A DNA stretch of 56,324 bases from Acidimicrobiales bacterium (lineage in GTDB: Bacteria > Actinomycetota > Acidimicrobiia > Acidimicrobiales > CADCSY01). Positions within the stretch are counted from its first letter, which is position 1, and every line of letters begins with the position of its first letter. The notes under the pieces were generated by a model that ran no database searches, had not been told where the DNA came from, and saw only the letters and a list, made by a program, of their open reading frames with translations. Where the stretch lies: contig DATKDW010000040.1 of assembly GCA_035512495.1 (NCBI GenBank), positions 1 through 56,324 of the forward strand. Direction: 5' to 3'. Shown piece after piece: positions 22,924 through 32,159 of the stretch. Position numbers and translations under genes: made by a program.

Positions 22924-24207
22924 TTGGATGGAGTGGGCCCCCAGTTGGGACTGGTGGTGGTGCTGGTGCTCATCAACGCGGTCTTCGCCGGCAGCGAGAT
23001 CGCCCTGATCAGCCTGCGCGAGTCGCGCCTGGCGCGGCTCGCGGAGGCGAGCGAGACCGGCCGGCGCCTGGCGGCGTTGGCGCGCGACCCGAACCGCTTC
23101 CTGGCGACCATCCAGATCGGCATCACCCTGGCCGGGTTCCTCGCCTCGGCCACGGCGGCCGTGGCCCTGGCCGAGCCGCTCGATGAGGTGCTCGGCTTCC
23201 TCGGACGGGCATCCCGACCGGTGTCGATCGTGGCGGTCACCGCCGTGCTCACCTTCGTGACCCTCGTGGTCGGCGAGCTGGCCCCCAAGCGGATCGCCAT
23301 GCAGCGGGCCGAGCGTTGGGCACTGCTCGCCACCCGACCCCTCGGTGCCCTGTCGTCCCTGGCCCGACCGTTGGTGTGGTTCCTCGGCAAGGCCACGGAC
23401 GTGGTGGTCCGGCTCCTCGGCGGCGACCCGGACGCCCGGATCGAGGAGATGACCGAAGAGGAGCTGCGCGACGTGCTGGCCTCCCAGCGACGGTTCACGC
23501 CCCTGCAGCACCTCATCATCGACGGCACCTTCGAGGCGGCCGAGCGCACCTTGAGGGAGGTGGTCGTCCCCCGACCCCAGGTGCTCACCCTCCCGAGCGA
23601 TGCGTCCCGGGACGAAGCCGTCAGGCTCTTGGTGGAACGCGGCCACTCGCGGGCACCGGTGGTCGATGGCGACCTTGACCGGACGCTCGGCGTGGTCCAC
23701 CTGCGCGACCTGATCGGGGCGAGCGACGGAGGCGACGTCGCCGGGGTGGCCAGCCCCGTGATGGTGCTCCCCGAGACGGTTGGAGTCCTCGACGCCCTGC
23801 GCGACATGCAGATCGCCCGCCAGCACCTCGCCCTCGTCATCAACGAGCACGGCGGCGCCGAGGGGATCGTCACCCTGGAGGACCTCGTCGAGGAGCTCAC
23901 CGGTGAGATCTACGACGAGCACGACCGCGATGTCACCAGTGTCCGCCACCTCCCCGACGGCACCATGGTGCTGGCCGGCTCGTTCCCCGTCCACGACCTC
24001 GTCGACATCGGCGTCGAGCTCGACACCGATGGCGACTACACCACCGTCGCCGGCCTCATCCTCCACCACCTCGGCCGGATCCCCGAGGCGCCGGGCGACA
24101 TCGTGGTCGTCGACGGCTGGCGGCTCGAGGTCAACGGGATCGCCCACCACGCCATCACCGAGGTGACGCTGCGCGCGGTTCCGGCGCCGGCGCCGGACGA
24201 CGGCTGA
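22924..24207 (+). CDS. CNNM/CorC (hemolysin C) family membrane protein
   Basis: A 427-residue protein with an N-terminal DUF21 membrane domain (about 1-180, containing AGSEIALISLRESRL), a pair of CBS domains (about 200-330) and a C-terminal CorC-HlyC domain (about 340-420) with the MVLAGSFPVHDL pattern. Relatives take part in Mg2+ or other divalent metal transport or efflux. The start is TTG at 22924, five bases after a strong GGAGGAG. Being next to a metal-type P-ATPase, it may share a role in divalent cation balance. Confidence 0.88.
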   Translation: MDGVGPQLGLVVVLVLINAVFAGSEIALISLRESRLARLAEASETGRRLAALARDPNRFLATIQIGITLAGFLASATAAVALAEPLDEVLGFLGRASRPVSIVAVTAVLTFVTLVVGELAPKRIAMQRAERWALLATRPLGALSSLARPLVWFLGKATDVVVRLLGGDPDARIEEMTEEELRDVLASQRRFTPLQHLIIDGTFEAAERTLREVVVPRPQVLTLPSDASRDEAVRLLVERGHSRAPVVDGDLDRTLGVVHLRDLIGASDGGDVAGVASPVMVLPETVGVLDALRDMQIARQHLALVINEHGGAEGIVTLEDLVEELTGEIYDEHDRDVTSVRHLPDGTMVLAGSFPVHDLVDIGVELDTDGDYTTVAGLILHHLGRIPEAPGDIVVVDGWRLEVNGIAHHAITEVTLRAVPAPAPDDG

Positions 24208-24237
24208 CCCACGGGTAGGTGGCCATCGACCTGCGAG

Positions 24238-24321
<84 letters not shown>

Positions 24322-24379
24322 GAGTGAAGCCCGGAGAGGCTACCGCACGCGGGCCGAGGTGCGATCTAGGGGGCCTGAG

Positions 24380-24385
24380 TAGAGT
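24380..24385 (+). promoter_or_regulatory. Putative -10 of the fhaA operon
   Basis: TAGAGT lies 9 nt before the fhaA ATG with no Shine-Dalgarno between them, so the transcript is probably leaderless. Confidence 0.45.
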
Positions 24386-24394
24386 TGCGGCCGC

Positions 24395-25054
24395 ATGGGC
24401 CTCAAGGGATTCGAACGGCGCCTCGAGCGCCTGGTGGAAGGCGTCTTCGCCCGAGCCTTCAAGTCGTCGCTGCGGCCGGTCGAGCTCGGCCGGCGCCTCG
24501 TCCGGGAGATGGACGACCAGCGAACGGTCAACGTCCGGGGCGAGGTCGCAGCCCCCAACGACTTCACCGTGACGCTTGGCCCCGAGGACCACGAGCAGTT
24601 CGCCGAGATCGAGGAGAGCCTCACCCGCGAGCTCGGCGACGCCGCCCGGGCCCACGCCCGCGAGGAGGGCTACACGTTCATGGGGCCGGTCGAGGTGCTC
24701 CTCCGCCTCGACCAGGAGCTGGGCACCGGGTCGTTCGGGCTCTCCGCCCGCTTCAAGGAGGGCCCCGGGGGCACCGGCGGCGGGACCGTGGTGCTGCCCG
24801 ACGACTCCCGGGTCTCGCTCGGCGACACCGTGGCGATCATCGGGCGGGCGCCCGGCTCCACCATCCAGCTCTCCGACTCCAGCGTCAGCCGCAAGCACGC
24901 CGAGATCCGCCCGGTGGGCGACGGCTGGCAGGTGGTCGACCTCGGCTCCACCAACGGCACCCGCGTCAACGGCGCCACGGTGAGCGAGCGGCGCCTGAAG
25001 GACGGCGACACCCTCACCGTCGGCGACGCCAAGCTCCGCTTCGAAGCAGGCTGA
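24395..25054 (+). CDS. fhaA: FhaA, FHA-domain protein
   Basis: A 219-residue protein with an N-terminal DUF3662 (FhaA) domain starting MGLKGFERRLERLVEG and a C-terminal FHA domain (about 135-215) with the phosphothreonine-binding GRAPGSTIQLSD, SVSRKHAEI and GSTNGTRVN motifs. In mycobacteria FhaA binds phosphorylated MviN and regulates peptidoglycan precursor flipping under PknB control. The central linker is much shorter than in M. tuberculosis FhaA (527 aa). It is the first gene of the growth-signalling operon; 3 bases separate it from fhaB. Confidence 0.92.
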   Translation: MGLKGFERRLERLVEGVFARAFKSSLRPVELGRRLVREMDDQRTVNVRGEVAAPNDFTVTLGPEDHEQFAEIEESLTRELGDAARAHAREEGYTFMGPVEVLLRLDQELGTGSFGLSARFKEGPGGTGGGTVVLPDDSRVSLGDTVAIIGRAPGSTIQLSDSSVSRKHAEIRPVGDGWQVVDLGSTNGTRVNGATVSERRLKDGDTLTVGDAKLRFEAG

Positions 25055-25057
25055 CCC

Positions 25058-25534
25058 TTGCCCGAGCCCCTGCTGGCCGTCCTCAAGCTGTGCGCCCTCG
25101 CCCTGCTCTACCTCTTCTTCTTCCGCGTGCTCCGGGCGGTGTGGGCCGAGGTGAACGGGCCCAAGGTCGCCGCCGTCCCCGCGGGCCGGGCCGCCCGCGG
25201 AGGCCGTCCACCGCGGCGCGAGCGCCGAGTCACCCCCCGGGGGCGGGCCGAGCGGCTGGTGGTGGTGGAGCCCAAGGACCAGAAGGGCAGGTCCTACGAC
25301 CTCGGAGACGAGCTCACGGTGGGCCGCGCTGCCGGCTGCCAGGTGACCCTCGAGGACAGCTACGTCTCCCAGCTCCACGCCCGGGTGTTCGCCCGCGACG
25401 GCACCCTCTTCGTGGAGGACCTCGGCTCGACCAACGGCACGTACCTCAACAACGCCAAGGTGTCGGCGCCGGTGGCCATGAAGCGCGGCGACCACCTCAA
25501 GATCGGCTCCACCGTGATGGAGGTCGGCGGGTGA
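25058..25534 (+). CDS. fhaB: FhaB (FipA), membrane-anchored FHA protein
   Basis: A 158-residue protein: one N-terminal membrane helix (about 6-26), an Arg/Pro-rich linker and a C-terminal FHA domain with VGRAAGCQVTLED, YVSQLHAR and GSTNGTYLNN. Mycobacterial FhaB (FipA) is a PknB-pathway scaffold that binds FtsZ and FtsQ during division. The start is TTG at 25058. The next gene begins 7 bases after the stop. Confidence 0.9.
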   Translation: MPEPLLAVLKLCALALLYLFFFRVLRAVWAEVNGPKVAAVPAGRAARGGRPPRRERRVTPRGRAERLVVVEPKDQKGRSYDLGDELTVGRAAGCQVTLEDSYVSQLHARVFARDGTLFVEDLGSTNGTYLNNAKVSAPVAMKRGDHLKIGSTVMEVGG

Positions 25535-25541
25535 TGGGCCG

Positions 25542-26837
25542 ATGACCACGCTGCGGTGGGGCTCGGCCTCCGAAACCGGCCGGGTCCGAACCATCAACCA
25601 GGACTCCTCGCTCGAGGCCGACCCGATCTTCGCGGTGGCCGACGGGATGGGCGGCCACGCCGGGGGCGAGGTCGCCAGCAAGGTGGCGTTGGAGGCGCTT
25701 CGGGCCGGCGCCGCCCCCACCCACGACGGGTTGGTGGAGGGCATCCGCCTGGCCAACCGGGCCGTGATCGACCGGGCCGAGGACGACCCCGAGCTGCGGG
25801 GCATGGGCACCACCCTGTGCGCCATCGCCCTGGTGGGTCCTGACGGCGACGACGACGAGAACGGCGACGAGCGCATCGTGGTCGCCAACGTGGGCGACTC
25901 GCGCGTCTACCTGCTCCAGGGCGGAGAGCTCCTCCAGGTCACCGAGGACCACAGCCTGGTGGAGGAGATGGTCCGCCAGGGGCGCCTCTCCCCCGACGAG
26001 GCCCGCATCCACCCGCAGAAGAACATCGTCACCCGGGTCCTCGGCAACGAGGACGACATCGAGGTCGACTCCTGGGAGATCACCCCCCACCGCGGTGACC
26101 GCTACCTCCTCTGCTCCGACGGGCTCACCGGGGAGCTCGACGACGACCTCACCGCGGCCGTGCTGCGCCGACTCGCCGACCCCGGAGAGGCCGCCCGCGA
26201 GCTGGTGCGATTGGCGGTGGAGGCCGGCGGGCGCGACAACGTGACCGTGGTCGTCGTCGATGTCGTCGACGACGGCGGCAGGGCCGAGGCGGCATCCGCC
26301 GCGGTGGCGGGGGGCACCGCCGACTCGCCCACCGTCCGGCGCCGAGGGGGCACCGCGATGGCCGCAGCCGACCTCGCCAACCTCCAGGGAAGCGACGGCG
26401 GCGCCGTGCCCACCACGGCCACCGACGCAACCGGCGGCGACGCTCCGTCGCGGTTCACCTGGCGCTCGGCGCTTTTCCTGCTGGCCGTGGTGGCCGTGGT
26501 GGCAGGTGCGGTCGGGTCAGTGGCGTGGTTCGCGCGGAGCACCTACCACGTGCGCATCGTGGACGACGAGGTCGTGATCCTCCAGGGCCGCCCGGGAGGC
26601 GTGCTGTGGATCCAGCCGACGGTGGTCGAGCCCACCGGCTTCCCGGCCGACGACGTGCCCCCCGCCCGCCGCCACGAGCTCGAGGCCGGCAAGGAGCAGC
26701 CGTCGCTCGCCGCCGCCCGCCGCTACGTCGACAACCTCGAGGACCAGGCTCGCTCGATCACCACCACCACCACCTCCACCACGACCACGACGACGACGAC
26801 GACCGAGGCCACCACGACCACCGGGGCCGCCCCGTGA
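25542..26837 (+). CDS. pstP: PstP, membrane PP2C Ser/Thr phosphatase
   Basis: A 431-residue phosphatase that reverses PknB phosphorylation. The cytoplasmic PP2C domain (about 5-240) has the metal-binding motifs ADGMGGHAGG (Asp34), GDSRVY, SDGLT and GGRDNVT. A linker, one membrane helix (about 307-327) and an extracellular part follow. The protein ends in an almost pure Thr tract (ITTTTTSTTTT and onward), coded by a low-complexity ACC/ACG run. M. tuberculosis PstP also has an extracellular tail, but the Thr-only end is unusual and recurs in PknB here. The stop overlaps the rodA start (TGATG). Confidence 0.93.
   Translation: MTTLRWGSASETGRVRTINQDSSLEADPIFAVADGMGGHAGGEVASKVALEALRAGAAPTHDGLVEGIRLANRAVIDRAEDDPELRGMGTTLCAIALVGPDGDDDENGDERIVVANVGDSRVYLLQGGELLQVTEDHSLVEEMVRQGRLSPDEARIHPQKNIVTRVLGNEDDIEVDSWEITPHRGDRYLLCSDGLTGELDDDLTAAVLRRLADPGEAARELVRLAVEAGGRDNVTVVVVDVVDDGGRAEAASAAVAGGTADSPTVRRRGGTAMAAADLANLQGSDGGAVPTTATDATGGDAPSRFTWRSALFLLAVVAVVAGAVGSVAWFARSTYHVRIVDDEVVILQGRPGGVLWIQPTVVEPTGFPADDVPPARRHELEAGKEQPSLAAARRYVDNLEDQARSITTTTTSTTTTTTTTTEATTTTGAAP
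26758..26822 (+). repeat. ACC/ACG low-complexity tract coding a Thr run
   Basis: About 22 codons are nearly all ACC or ACG and code the Thr-rich end of PstP. The tract is prone to length change by slippage. Confidence 0.7.
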
Positions 26838-28111
26838 TGCGGACCGTGCGCCGCAACACCGAGCTCGGCCTCATCCTCCTCGGCGCCCTCATCACCTCCA
26901 GCCTCTACGTCCTCGCCTCGCTCGGCTCCACCGCCTCGATCCCGGTCGACATCGTGCCCTTCCTCGTGGTGGTGCTCGGCCTCCTCGGCGTCGCCCACGT
27001 CGTCACACGCCGCCTGGCTCCCGCCGCCGACGGGATGCTCCTCCCCCTCGCCGGCCTCCTCAACGGCATCGGCTACGTGTTCATCGCCCGCCTCAACGAG
27101 GACCTCGCGGCCCTCCAGGCGACCTGGGTCGCCGTGGGCATCGGCGCCTACGTGGGGACCCTGGTGGTGGTCCGGCGCACGCGCGACCTCGAGCGCTACC
27201 GCTACACGTTCATGCTCGTCGGCATCGTGTTGCTCCTGCTGCCGCTGGTCCCTGGCATCGGCCGAACCGTCCAGGGCGCCCGCATCTGGGTCGGCATCGG
27301 CCCGATCAGCTTCCAACCCGGGGAGTTCGCCAAGATCATCCTGGCGATCTTCTTCGCCTCGTACCTGGTGGAGAAGCGCGAGCTGCTCAGCATGGCCACC
27401 CACCGGTTCGGCCCCCTGATGCTGCCCGACCTCAAGCACTTCGGGCCCGTGCTCCTGGCGTGGGGTGCCTCGCTGCTGGTGATGACCGCCCAGCGCGACC
27501 TCGGCTCGTCGCTGCTGTTCTTCTCGCTCTTCGTCGTCATGCTCTGGATCGCCACCGAGCGGGCCTCGTACATGGCGGTGAGCGCCGCGCTGTTCTCGAT
27601 GGGCGCCTTCGTGGCCTGGCACCTCTTCGCCCACGTGCGGGTCCGCACCGGCATCTGGATCGACCCCTGGACCGACATCTCCGGGCAGGGCTTCCAGGTC
27701 GTGCAGGCCACCTTCGCCCTCGCCTGGGGTGGCATCGCCGGCACCGGGCCGGGCCTCGGCAACCCCGACCGCATCCCGGCGGTCACCACCGACTTCATCT
27801 TCGCCGCCATCGGCGAGGAGCTCGGCCTGCTCGGCGCCACCGCCGTCCTGGCCGCCTTCCTCCTCATGGTCGGGGCAGGCCTGCGCATCGCCATGCGCGC
27901 CGACACCCCCTTCGACAAGCTGCTGGCCGCCGGGCTCACCGGGATCCTCGGGCTGCAGAGCTTCATCATCATCGGCGGGGTCATCCGCCTGGTGCCCCTC
28001 ACCGGCATCACCCTGCCGTTCGTCTCCTACGGCGGCTCCTCCCTGGTCGCCAACTACGTGCTGCTGGCGCTGCTCATGCGCATCTCCGACGCCACCACGG
28101 TGACGCGGTGA
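26837..28111 (+). CDS. rodA: RodA/FtsW-family peptidoglycan glycosyltransferase
   Basis: A 424-residue SEDS polymerase with about ten membrane helices. Diagnostic segments are FQPGEFAKI, AQRDLGSSLLF (with the catalytic Asp of SEDS proteins in the following loop), GNPDRIPAVTTDFIFAAIGEELG and LPFVSYGGSSL. It polymerises lipid II glycan chains together with the transpeptidase coded next. The position between pstP and pbpA matches mycobacterial rodA rather than ftsW. Starts inside the pstP stop; its own stop overlaps the pbpA start (GTGA). Confidence 0.93.
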   Translation: MRTVRRNTELGLILLGALITSSLYVLASLGSTASIPVDIVPFLVVVLGLLGVAHVVTRRLAPAADGMLLPLAGLLNGIGYVFIARLNEDLAALQATWVAVGIGAYVGTLVVVRRTRDLERYRYTFMLVGIVLLLLPLVPGIGRTVQGARIWVGIGPISFQPGEFAKIILAIFFASYLVEKRELLSMATHRFGPLMLPDLKHFGPVLLAWGASLLVMTAQRDLGSSLLFFSLFVVMLWIATERASYMAVSAALFSMGAFVAWHLFAHVRVRTGIWIDPWTDISGQGFQVVQATFALAWGGIAGTGPGLGNPDRIPAVTTDFIFAAIGEELGLLGATAVLAAFLLMVGAGLRIAMRADTPFDKLLAAGLTGILGLQSFIIIGGVIRLVPLTGITLPFVSYGGSSLVANYVLLALLMRISDATTVTR

Positions 28112-29568
28112 ACCGCCAGATCCGCCGGCTCGGCATCGGCTTGCTGGTGCTCTACGCCGCTCTGTTCGTCCAGCTCAACATCGTCCAGGTGCTGCGAGCC
28201 GACGAGTACAACGACCACCCCAACAACAACCGGGCGGTGGTGCGCGACTACAGCCGGCCCCGCGGCCAGATCCTCGCCGCCGACGGTTCCGTGCTGGCCC
28301 GGTCGGTGCCGGTGGACGGGCGCATCGGCCGCCAGCGGGAGTACCCCACCGGTGACCTCTTCGGCCAGATCACCGGCTACTTCTCCTTCGCCACCGGCTC
28401 CGACGGGGTGGAGCGCACCTACAACGACGCCCTGGCCGGTCGCGAGGCGGCCACGACGGTCCGCGGCGTCCTCGACCTCCTCCTCGACCCCGAGCGCACC
28501 GCGGACGTGACCCTCACCATCCCGCCCATCGTCCAGCAGGCGGCACGGGACCAGCTCGGCGAGCGTCGCGGCTCGGTCGTGGCCATCGACCCGCGCAACG
28601 GCTCGATCCTGGCCCTGTGGAGCTTCCCGAGCTACGACCCCGGGCCCCTCTCGCAGGTCGACCTCTCGGCGGCCCGTGAGACACGACGCGCCGCGCTCGA
28701 GGAGCCCGCCAACCCTCTCCTCCCGCGCAGCTACCGGGAGACGTTCTTCCCGGGCTCCACCTTCAAGGTCGTCACCGCCGCCACGGGCCTGGCAGGAGGG
28801 CAGCTCTCGCTCGACGAGCCGGAGTTCCCGGCCGAGTCGGAGTTCACCCCGCCCCTGACGACCCGCCCGGTGCGCAACTTCGGCGGCAGCACCTGCGGGG
28901 GCACCCTCGTCGACATCATGCGGGTCTCGTGCAACACCGCCTTCGCCCGACTCGGCGTCGAGATCGGCGGTGGCGCCCTCGTCTCCGGCGCCGAGGCGTT
29001 CGGCTTCAACGACACCCCCCCGATCGACCTGCCGAGCGTGGCCCGCTCCCGGATCGGCGGAGAGGACTTCGACAAGGACACCCCCGTGGTGGCCCAGACC
29101 GCCATCGGCCAGAACGCCGTGCGCTCGACCCCGCTCCAGATGGCGCTCGTCGCCGCCGCCGTGGCGAACGGCGGGTCGATCATGGAGCCGCACGTCATGG
29201 CCGAGATCCGCGACTCGGAGGGCGACGTCCTCCGGCGCTTCCAGCCCCGGGAGTGGCGCCGGGCGCTGTCGACCGAGGACGCCGCCCTGCTGCGCGACGC
29301 CATGGTGGCCGTCGTCGAGGACGGCACCGCTGGGGGGCTGCGCATCCCTGGTGTCCCCACCGCCGGCAAGACCGGCACCGCCCAGCTGGGGTCCGATCCA
29401 CCCGCCTCCCATGCCTGGATCATCGGCTTCGCCCCCGCCGACGCCCCCCGGGTGGCGGTGGCGGTGATCGTCGAGGGCCAGCCCGGCGCCAGCGAGCAGA
29501 CCGGGGGGCGGGTGGCGGCACCGATCGCCCGCGCCGTGCTCGAGGCAGCCCTGGCCGTCACCGGCTGA
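28108..29568 (+). CDS. pbpA: PbpA, class B penicillin-binding protein
   Basis: A 486-residue monofunctional transpeptidase that crosslinks peptidoglycan. One N-terminal membrane helix is followed by a PBP dimerisation-like region beginning at SRPRGQILAADG, and a transpeptidase domain with the three active-site motifs: PGSTFK (nucleophilic Ser), SCN and KTGTAQ. It forms the SEDS-bPBP pair with RodA. GTGA overlap with rodA couples their translation. pknA, which follows pbpA in mycobacteria, is absent; pknB comes next. Confidence 0.93.
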   Translation: MNRQIRRLGIGLLVLYAALFVQLNIVQVLRADEYNDHPNNNRAVVRDYSRPRGQILAADGSVLARSVPVDGRIGRQREYPTGDLFGQITGYFSFATGSDGVERTYNDALAGREAATTVRGVLDLLLDPERTADVTLTIPPIVQQAARDQLGERRGSVVAIDPRNGSILALWSFPSYDPGPLSQVDLSAARETRRAALEEPANPLLPRSYRETFFPGSTFKVVTAATGLAGGQLSLDEPEFPAESEFTPPLTTRPVRNFGGSTCGGTLVDIMRVSCNTAFARLGVEIGGGALVSGAEAFGFNDTPPIDLPSVARSRIGGEDFDKDTPVVAQTAIGQNAVRSTPLQMALVAAAVANGGSIMEPHVMAEIRDSEGDVLRRFQPREWRRALSTEDAALLRDAMVAVVEDGTAGGLRIPGVPTAGKTGTAQLGSDPPASHAWIIGFAPADAPRVAVAVIVEGQPGASEQTGGRVAAPIARAVLEAALAVTG

Positions 29569-29614
29569 GCGGCCTTCCGCTGCCCCGTGCCTCGGGCCCT
29601 CCCGGCACGACGCC

Positions 29615-29620
29615 TAGGCT
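29615..29620 (+). promoter_or_regulatory. Putative -10 of pknB
   Basis: TAGGCT lies 9 nt before the pknB ATG in the 61-base gap after pbpA; no Shine-Dalgarno is present. pknB may therefore have its own leaderless transcript besides read-through from the operon. Confidence 0.4.
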
Positions 29621-29629
29621 GCCCCGGAT

Positions 29630-31447
29630 ATGTCAGATCAGGGGCAACAGGTCTTCAACGGGCGCTACGAGCTCCACCGCAAGATCGCCCGGGGCGGGAT
29701 GGCCGACGTCTTCCTCGCTCGGGACTCCCTGCTCGACCGCCCAGTCGCCCTCAAGGTCCTCTTCCCCGAGTTCGCCACCGACCCCTCCTTCGTCCAGCGC
29801 TTCCGCCGCGAGGCCCAGTCGGCCGCCAACCTGAGCCATCCGAACATCGTCTCCGTCTACGACTGGGGCGAAGAGGACAACACCTACTTCATCGTCATGG
29901 AGTACGTCGAGGGCCGGAGCCTGGCGCAGATCATCCGCGACGAAGGGGCGCTCCACCCTGACCGAGCCGCCGACGTGGCCGCCGACATCGCCGCCGCCCT
30001 CGGCTTCGCCCATCGCAACGGCGTGGTCCACCGCGACGTCAAGCCCGGCAACGTCCTCATCTCCACCACCGGGCAGGTCAAGGTCACCGACTTCGGCATC
30101 GCCCGCGCCGTCTCGGCGGGCGAGAACCTCACCCAGACCGGCACCGTGATGGGCACCGCCACCTACTTCTCCCCCGAGCAGGCCCGCGGCGAGAGCGTCG
30201 ACCCGCGCTCGGACGTGTACTCCCTGGGGGTGGTGCTCTACGAGATGCTCAGTGGCCGGCCGCCCTTCAGCGGCGACAGCCCGGTGGCGGTGGCGTACAA
30301 GCACGTCCAGGAGTCGGCCGAGCCGCTGCGCGACCGCAACCCCGACGTGCCGGCCCCCCTCGCCGCCGTCGTGGCCAAGTCCATGGCCAAGAACACCCAG
30401 AACCGGTACCCCTCCGCCGAGGACCTGCGCCTCGACCTCCGTCGATTCCGCGAGGGACGCCCCGTGGTCGCCGAACCCCTGATGGCCCCGCCCGACGCCA
30501 CCACGGCGGTGGGGGCGGGCGCCGCCACGGCAGCGGTGGGCGCCACCCGGGCCGTCCCCCGGCACGAGGAGACCTACGCGGCCGGCGCCGTGCTCGACGA
30601 CGACTTCTACGAGGAGGGCCCGCGGCCGCAGCGCAGCCCGGCGTTCATCATCCTGCTCCTCGCACTGCTGGCCCTGCTCGCCTTCCTGCTCTTCCTCTTC
30701 GCCCAGAACCTCGGCTTCGGTGGTGACACCACCGCCCAGGTCGACGTGCCCGACGTCGTGACGAAGTCGCAGGAGGATGCCGAGCGCATCCTGCGCGATG
30801 CCGGCTTCGTCCCCGTGCCCCGGGCGGAGGCCAACGAGGACGTGGCCGAGGGCCTGGTCTTCCGCCAGGATCCCGGCGCCGGCGTCCGGTTGGCGGAGGG
30901 CTCCGAGGTCGAGATCTTCGTCAGCTCGGGCCAGCCACCCGTTGCGGTCCCGAGCGTGGTGGGCGAACCCGTCGACGACGCCCGCCTGAAGCTCGAGGGT
31001 GTCGGCCTCGAAGCCGACATCGTCCCCGTGCCGAGCGACGACCGCCCGGAGGGCGAGGTCCTCCGCCAGAGCATCCTGCCCGGCGAGGAGGTCCCGGCGG
31101 GCACCATGGTGCGCCTCGACGTCTCCTCCGGGCCCGAGCTGGTGCCGGTGCCCAACGTGGTCGGGCGCTCCCAGACCGATGCCGTGAACATCCTCCTCGA
31201 CCGCGGGTTCCGGCCCCAGGTGGTCGAGCGCTTCAACAGCGCCCCCGAAGGCGAGGTCATCGCCACCGACCCTCCCGCCGGTCGCGACCTGGCGCGGGGC
31301 TCCAACGTCACCGTCGTCGTCTCCCGCGGGCCAGAGGAGACCACGACGACCACGACCACCGCGCTGATCACCACAACCATCGCCGAGACGACCACGACCA
31401 CGGCGGCAGAGACCACCACCACCGCCCCGGAGGGCGACGCGCCGTAG
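29630..31447 (+). CDS. pknB: PknB, PASTA-domain Ser/Thr kinase
   Basis: A 605-residue receptor kinase. The kinase domain (about 10-275) has a glycine loop, VALKV lysine, catalytic VVHRDVKPGN, VTDFGIA and the GTVMGTATYFSPEQA activation segment with the Thr residues that are autophosphorylated. One membrane helix lies at about 337-360 and three PASTA domains follow (about 370-435, 436-502, 503-568); they bind muropeptides or lipid II. M. tuberculosis PknB has four. The protein ends in a Thr-rich tail like PstP. It is the only kinase of the cluster, so it probably does the work of both PknA and PknB. Confidence 0.95.
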   Translation: MSDQGQQVFNGRYELHRKIARGGMADVFLARDSLLDRPVALKVLFPEFATDPSFVQRFRREAQSAANLSHPNIVSVYDWGEEDNTYFIVMEYVEGRSLAQIIRDEGALHPDRAADVAADIAAALGFAHRNGVVHRDVKPGNVLISTTGQVKVTDFGIARAVSAGENLTQTGTVMGTATYFSPEQARGESVDPRSDVYSLGVVLYEMLSGRPPFSGDSPVAVAYKHVQESAEPLRDRNPDVPAPLAAVVAKSMAKNTQNRYPSAEDLRLDLRRFREGRPVVAEPLMAPPDATTAVGAGAATAAVGATRAVPRHEETYAAGAVLDDDFYEEGPRPQRSPAFIILLLALLALLAFLLFLFAQNLGFGGDTTAQVDVPDVVTKSQEDAERILRDAGFVPVPRAEANEDVAEGLVFRQDPGAGVRLAEGSEVEIFVSSGQPPVAVPSVVGEPVDDARLKLEGVGLEADIVPVPSDDRPEGEVLRQSILPGEEVPAGTMVRLDVSSGPELVPVPNVVGRSQTDAVNILLDRGFRPQVVERFNSAPEGEVIATDPPAGRDLARGSNVTVVVSRGPEETTTTTTTALITTTIAETTTTTAAETTTTAPEGDAP

Positions 31448-31479
31448 TCCCGTCGGGCCGTGCCGGCCCGCCTCGGCCG

Positions 31480-32061
31480 TTAGGACGCGATGCGGTCCAG
31501 CCAGGTGCGCAGCAGGTCGTGACCACCGACGGTCAGGATCGACTCGGGGTGGAACTGCACGCCCTCGACGTCGAGCACCCGGTGGCGCAGCCCCATGACC
31601 ACGCCGTCGTCGGCCTCGGCGGTGATCTCCAGCTCGTCCGGCACGCTGTCGCGGTCGACGACCAGGGAGTGGTACCGGGTGGCCTCCAGCGGGTCGGGCA
31701 GCCCGGCGAAGACGCCGGTGCCCGAGTGGCGGATCTGCGAGGTCTTGCCGTGCATGACGTCGGGCGCCCGCACCACCTTGCCGCCGTAGACCTGGCCGAT
31801 GCACTGGTGGCCGAGGCAGACACCCAGGATGGGCACCTCCCCGGCGAGGTGGCGGATCACGTCGTTGGAGAGGCCGGCGTCGTCGGGACGTCCGGGACCG
31901 GGCGAGATCAGCACGGCGTCGGGCGCCAATGCGTCGACGCCCGCGAGATCGAGGTCGTCGTGGCGGTGGACCAGCGGCTCGGCTCCGAGCTCGCCCAGGT
32001 ACTGGACGAGGTTGTAGACGAACGAGTCGTCGGTGTCGACGACGAGGACGCGGGCGCTCAT
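31480..32061 (-). CDS. pabA: Glutamine amidotransferase, anthranilate/aminodeoxychorismate synthase component II
   Basis: A 193-residue class I glutaminase that feeds ammonia to an aminodeoxychorismate or anthranilate synthase. The triad is visible: Cys in GVCLGHQCIGQ, His and Glu in FHPES. The ISPGPGRPDDAG segment forms the oxyanion region. Sequence alone does not separate PabA from TrpG. The neighbouring pknB and crgA reproduce the M. tuberculosis order (Rv0011c-Rv0014c), where this gene is called trpG/pabA. A TAGCCT element 8 nt before the ATG suggests a leaderless mRNA. It converges on pknB with a 32-base gap. Confidence 0.9.
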   Translation of the reverse strand: MSARVLVVDTDDSFVYNLVQYLGELGAEPLVHRHDDLDLAGVDALAPDAVLISPGPGRPDDAGLSNDVIRHLAGEVPILGVCLGHQCIGQVYGGKVVRAPDVMHGKTSQIRHSGTGVFAGLPDPLEATRYHSLVVDRDSVPDELEITAEADDGVVMGLRHRVLDVEGVQFHPESILTVGGHDLLRTWLDRIAS

Positions 32062-32069
32062 CGCCGCCG

Positions 32070-32075
32070 AGGCTA
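32070..32075 (-). promoter_or_regulatory. Putative -10 of pabA (leaderless)
   Basis: TAGCCT on the minus strand, 8 nt before the ATG; same sequence and spacing as at pheA. Confidence 0.45.
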
Positions 32076-32146
32076 CTGCCGGCGGACCTCCCGCCCCGCC
32101 GGGTTCCCCGCCCCCGGGGCGGCCGGTCGGCCCGCACCCGCCGCAC

Positions 32147-32152
32147 TACCCT
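32147..32152 (+). promoter_or_regulatory. Putative -10 of crgA (leaderless)
   Basis: TACCCT lies 7 nt before the crgA ATG with no ribosome binding site between. Confidence 0.45.
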
Positions 32153-32159
32153 TCCGGCC

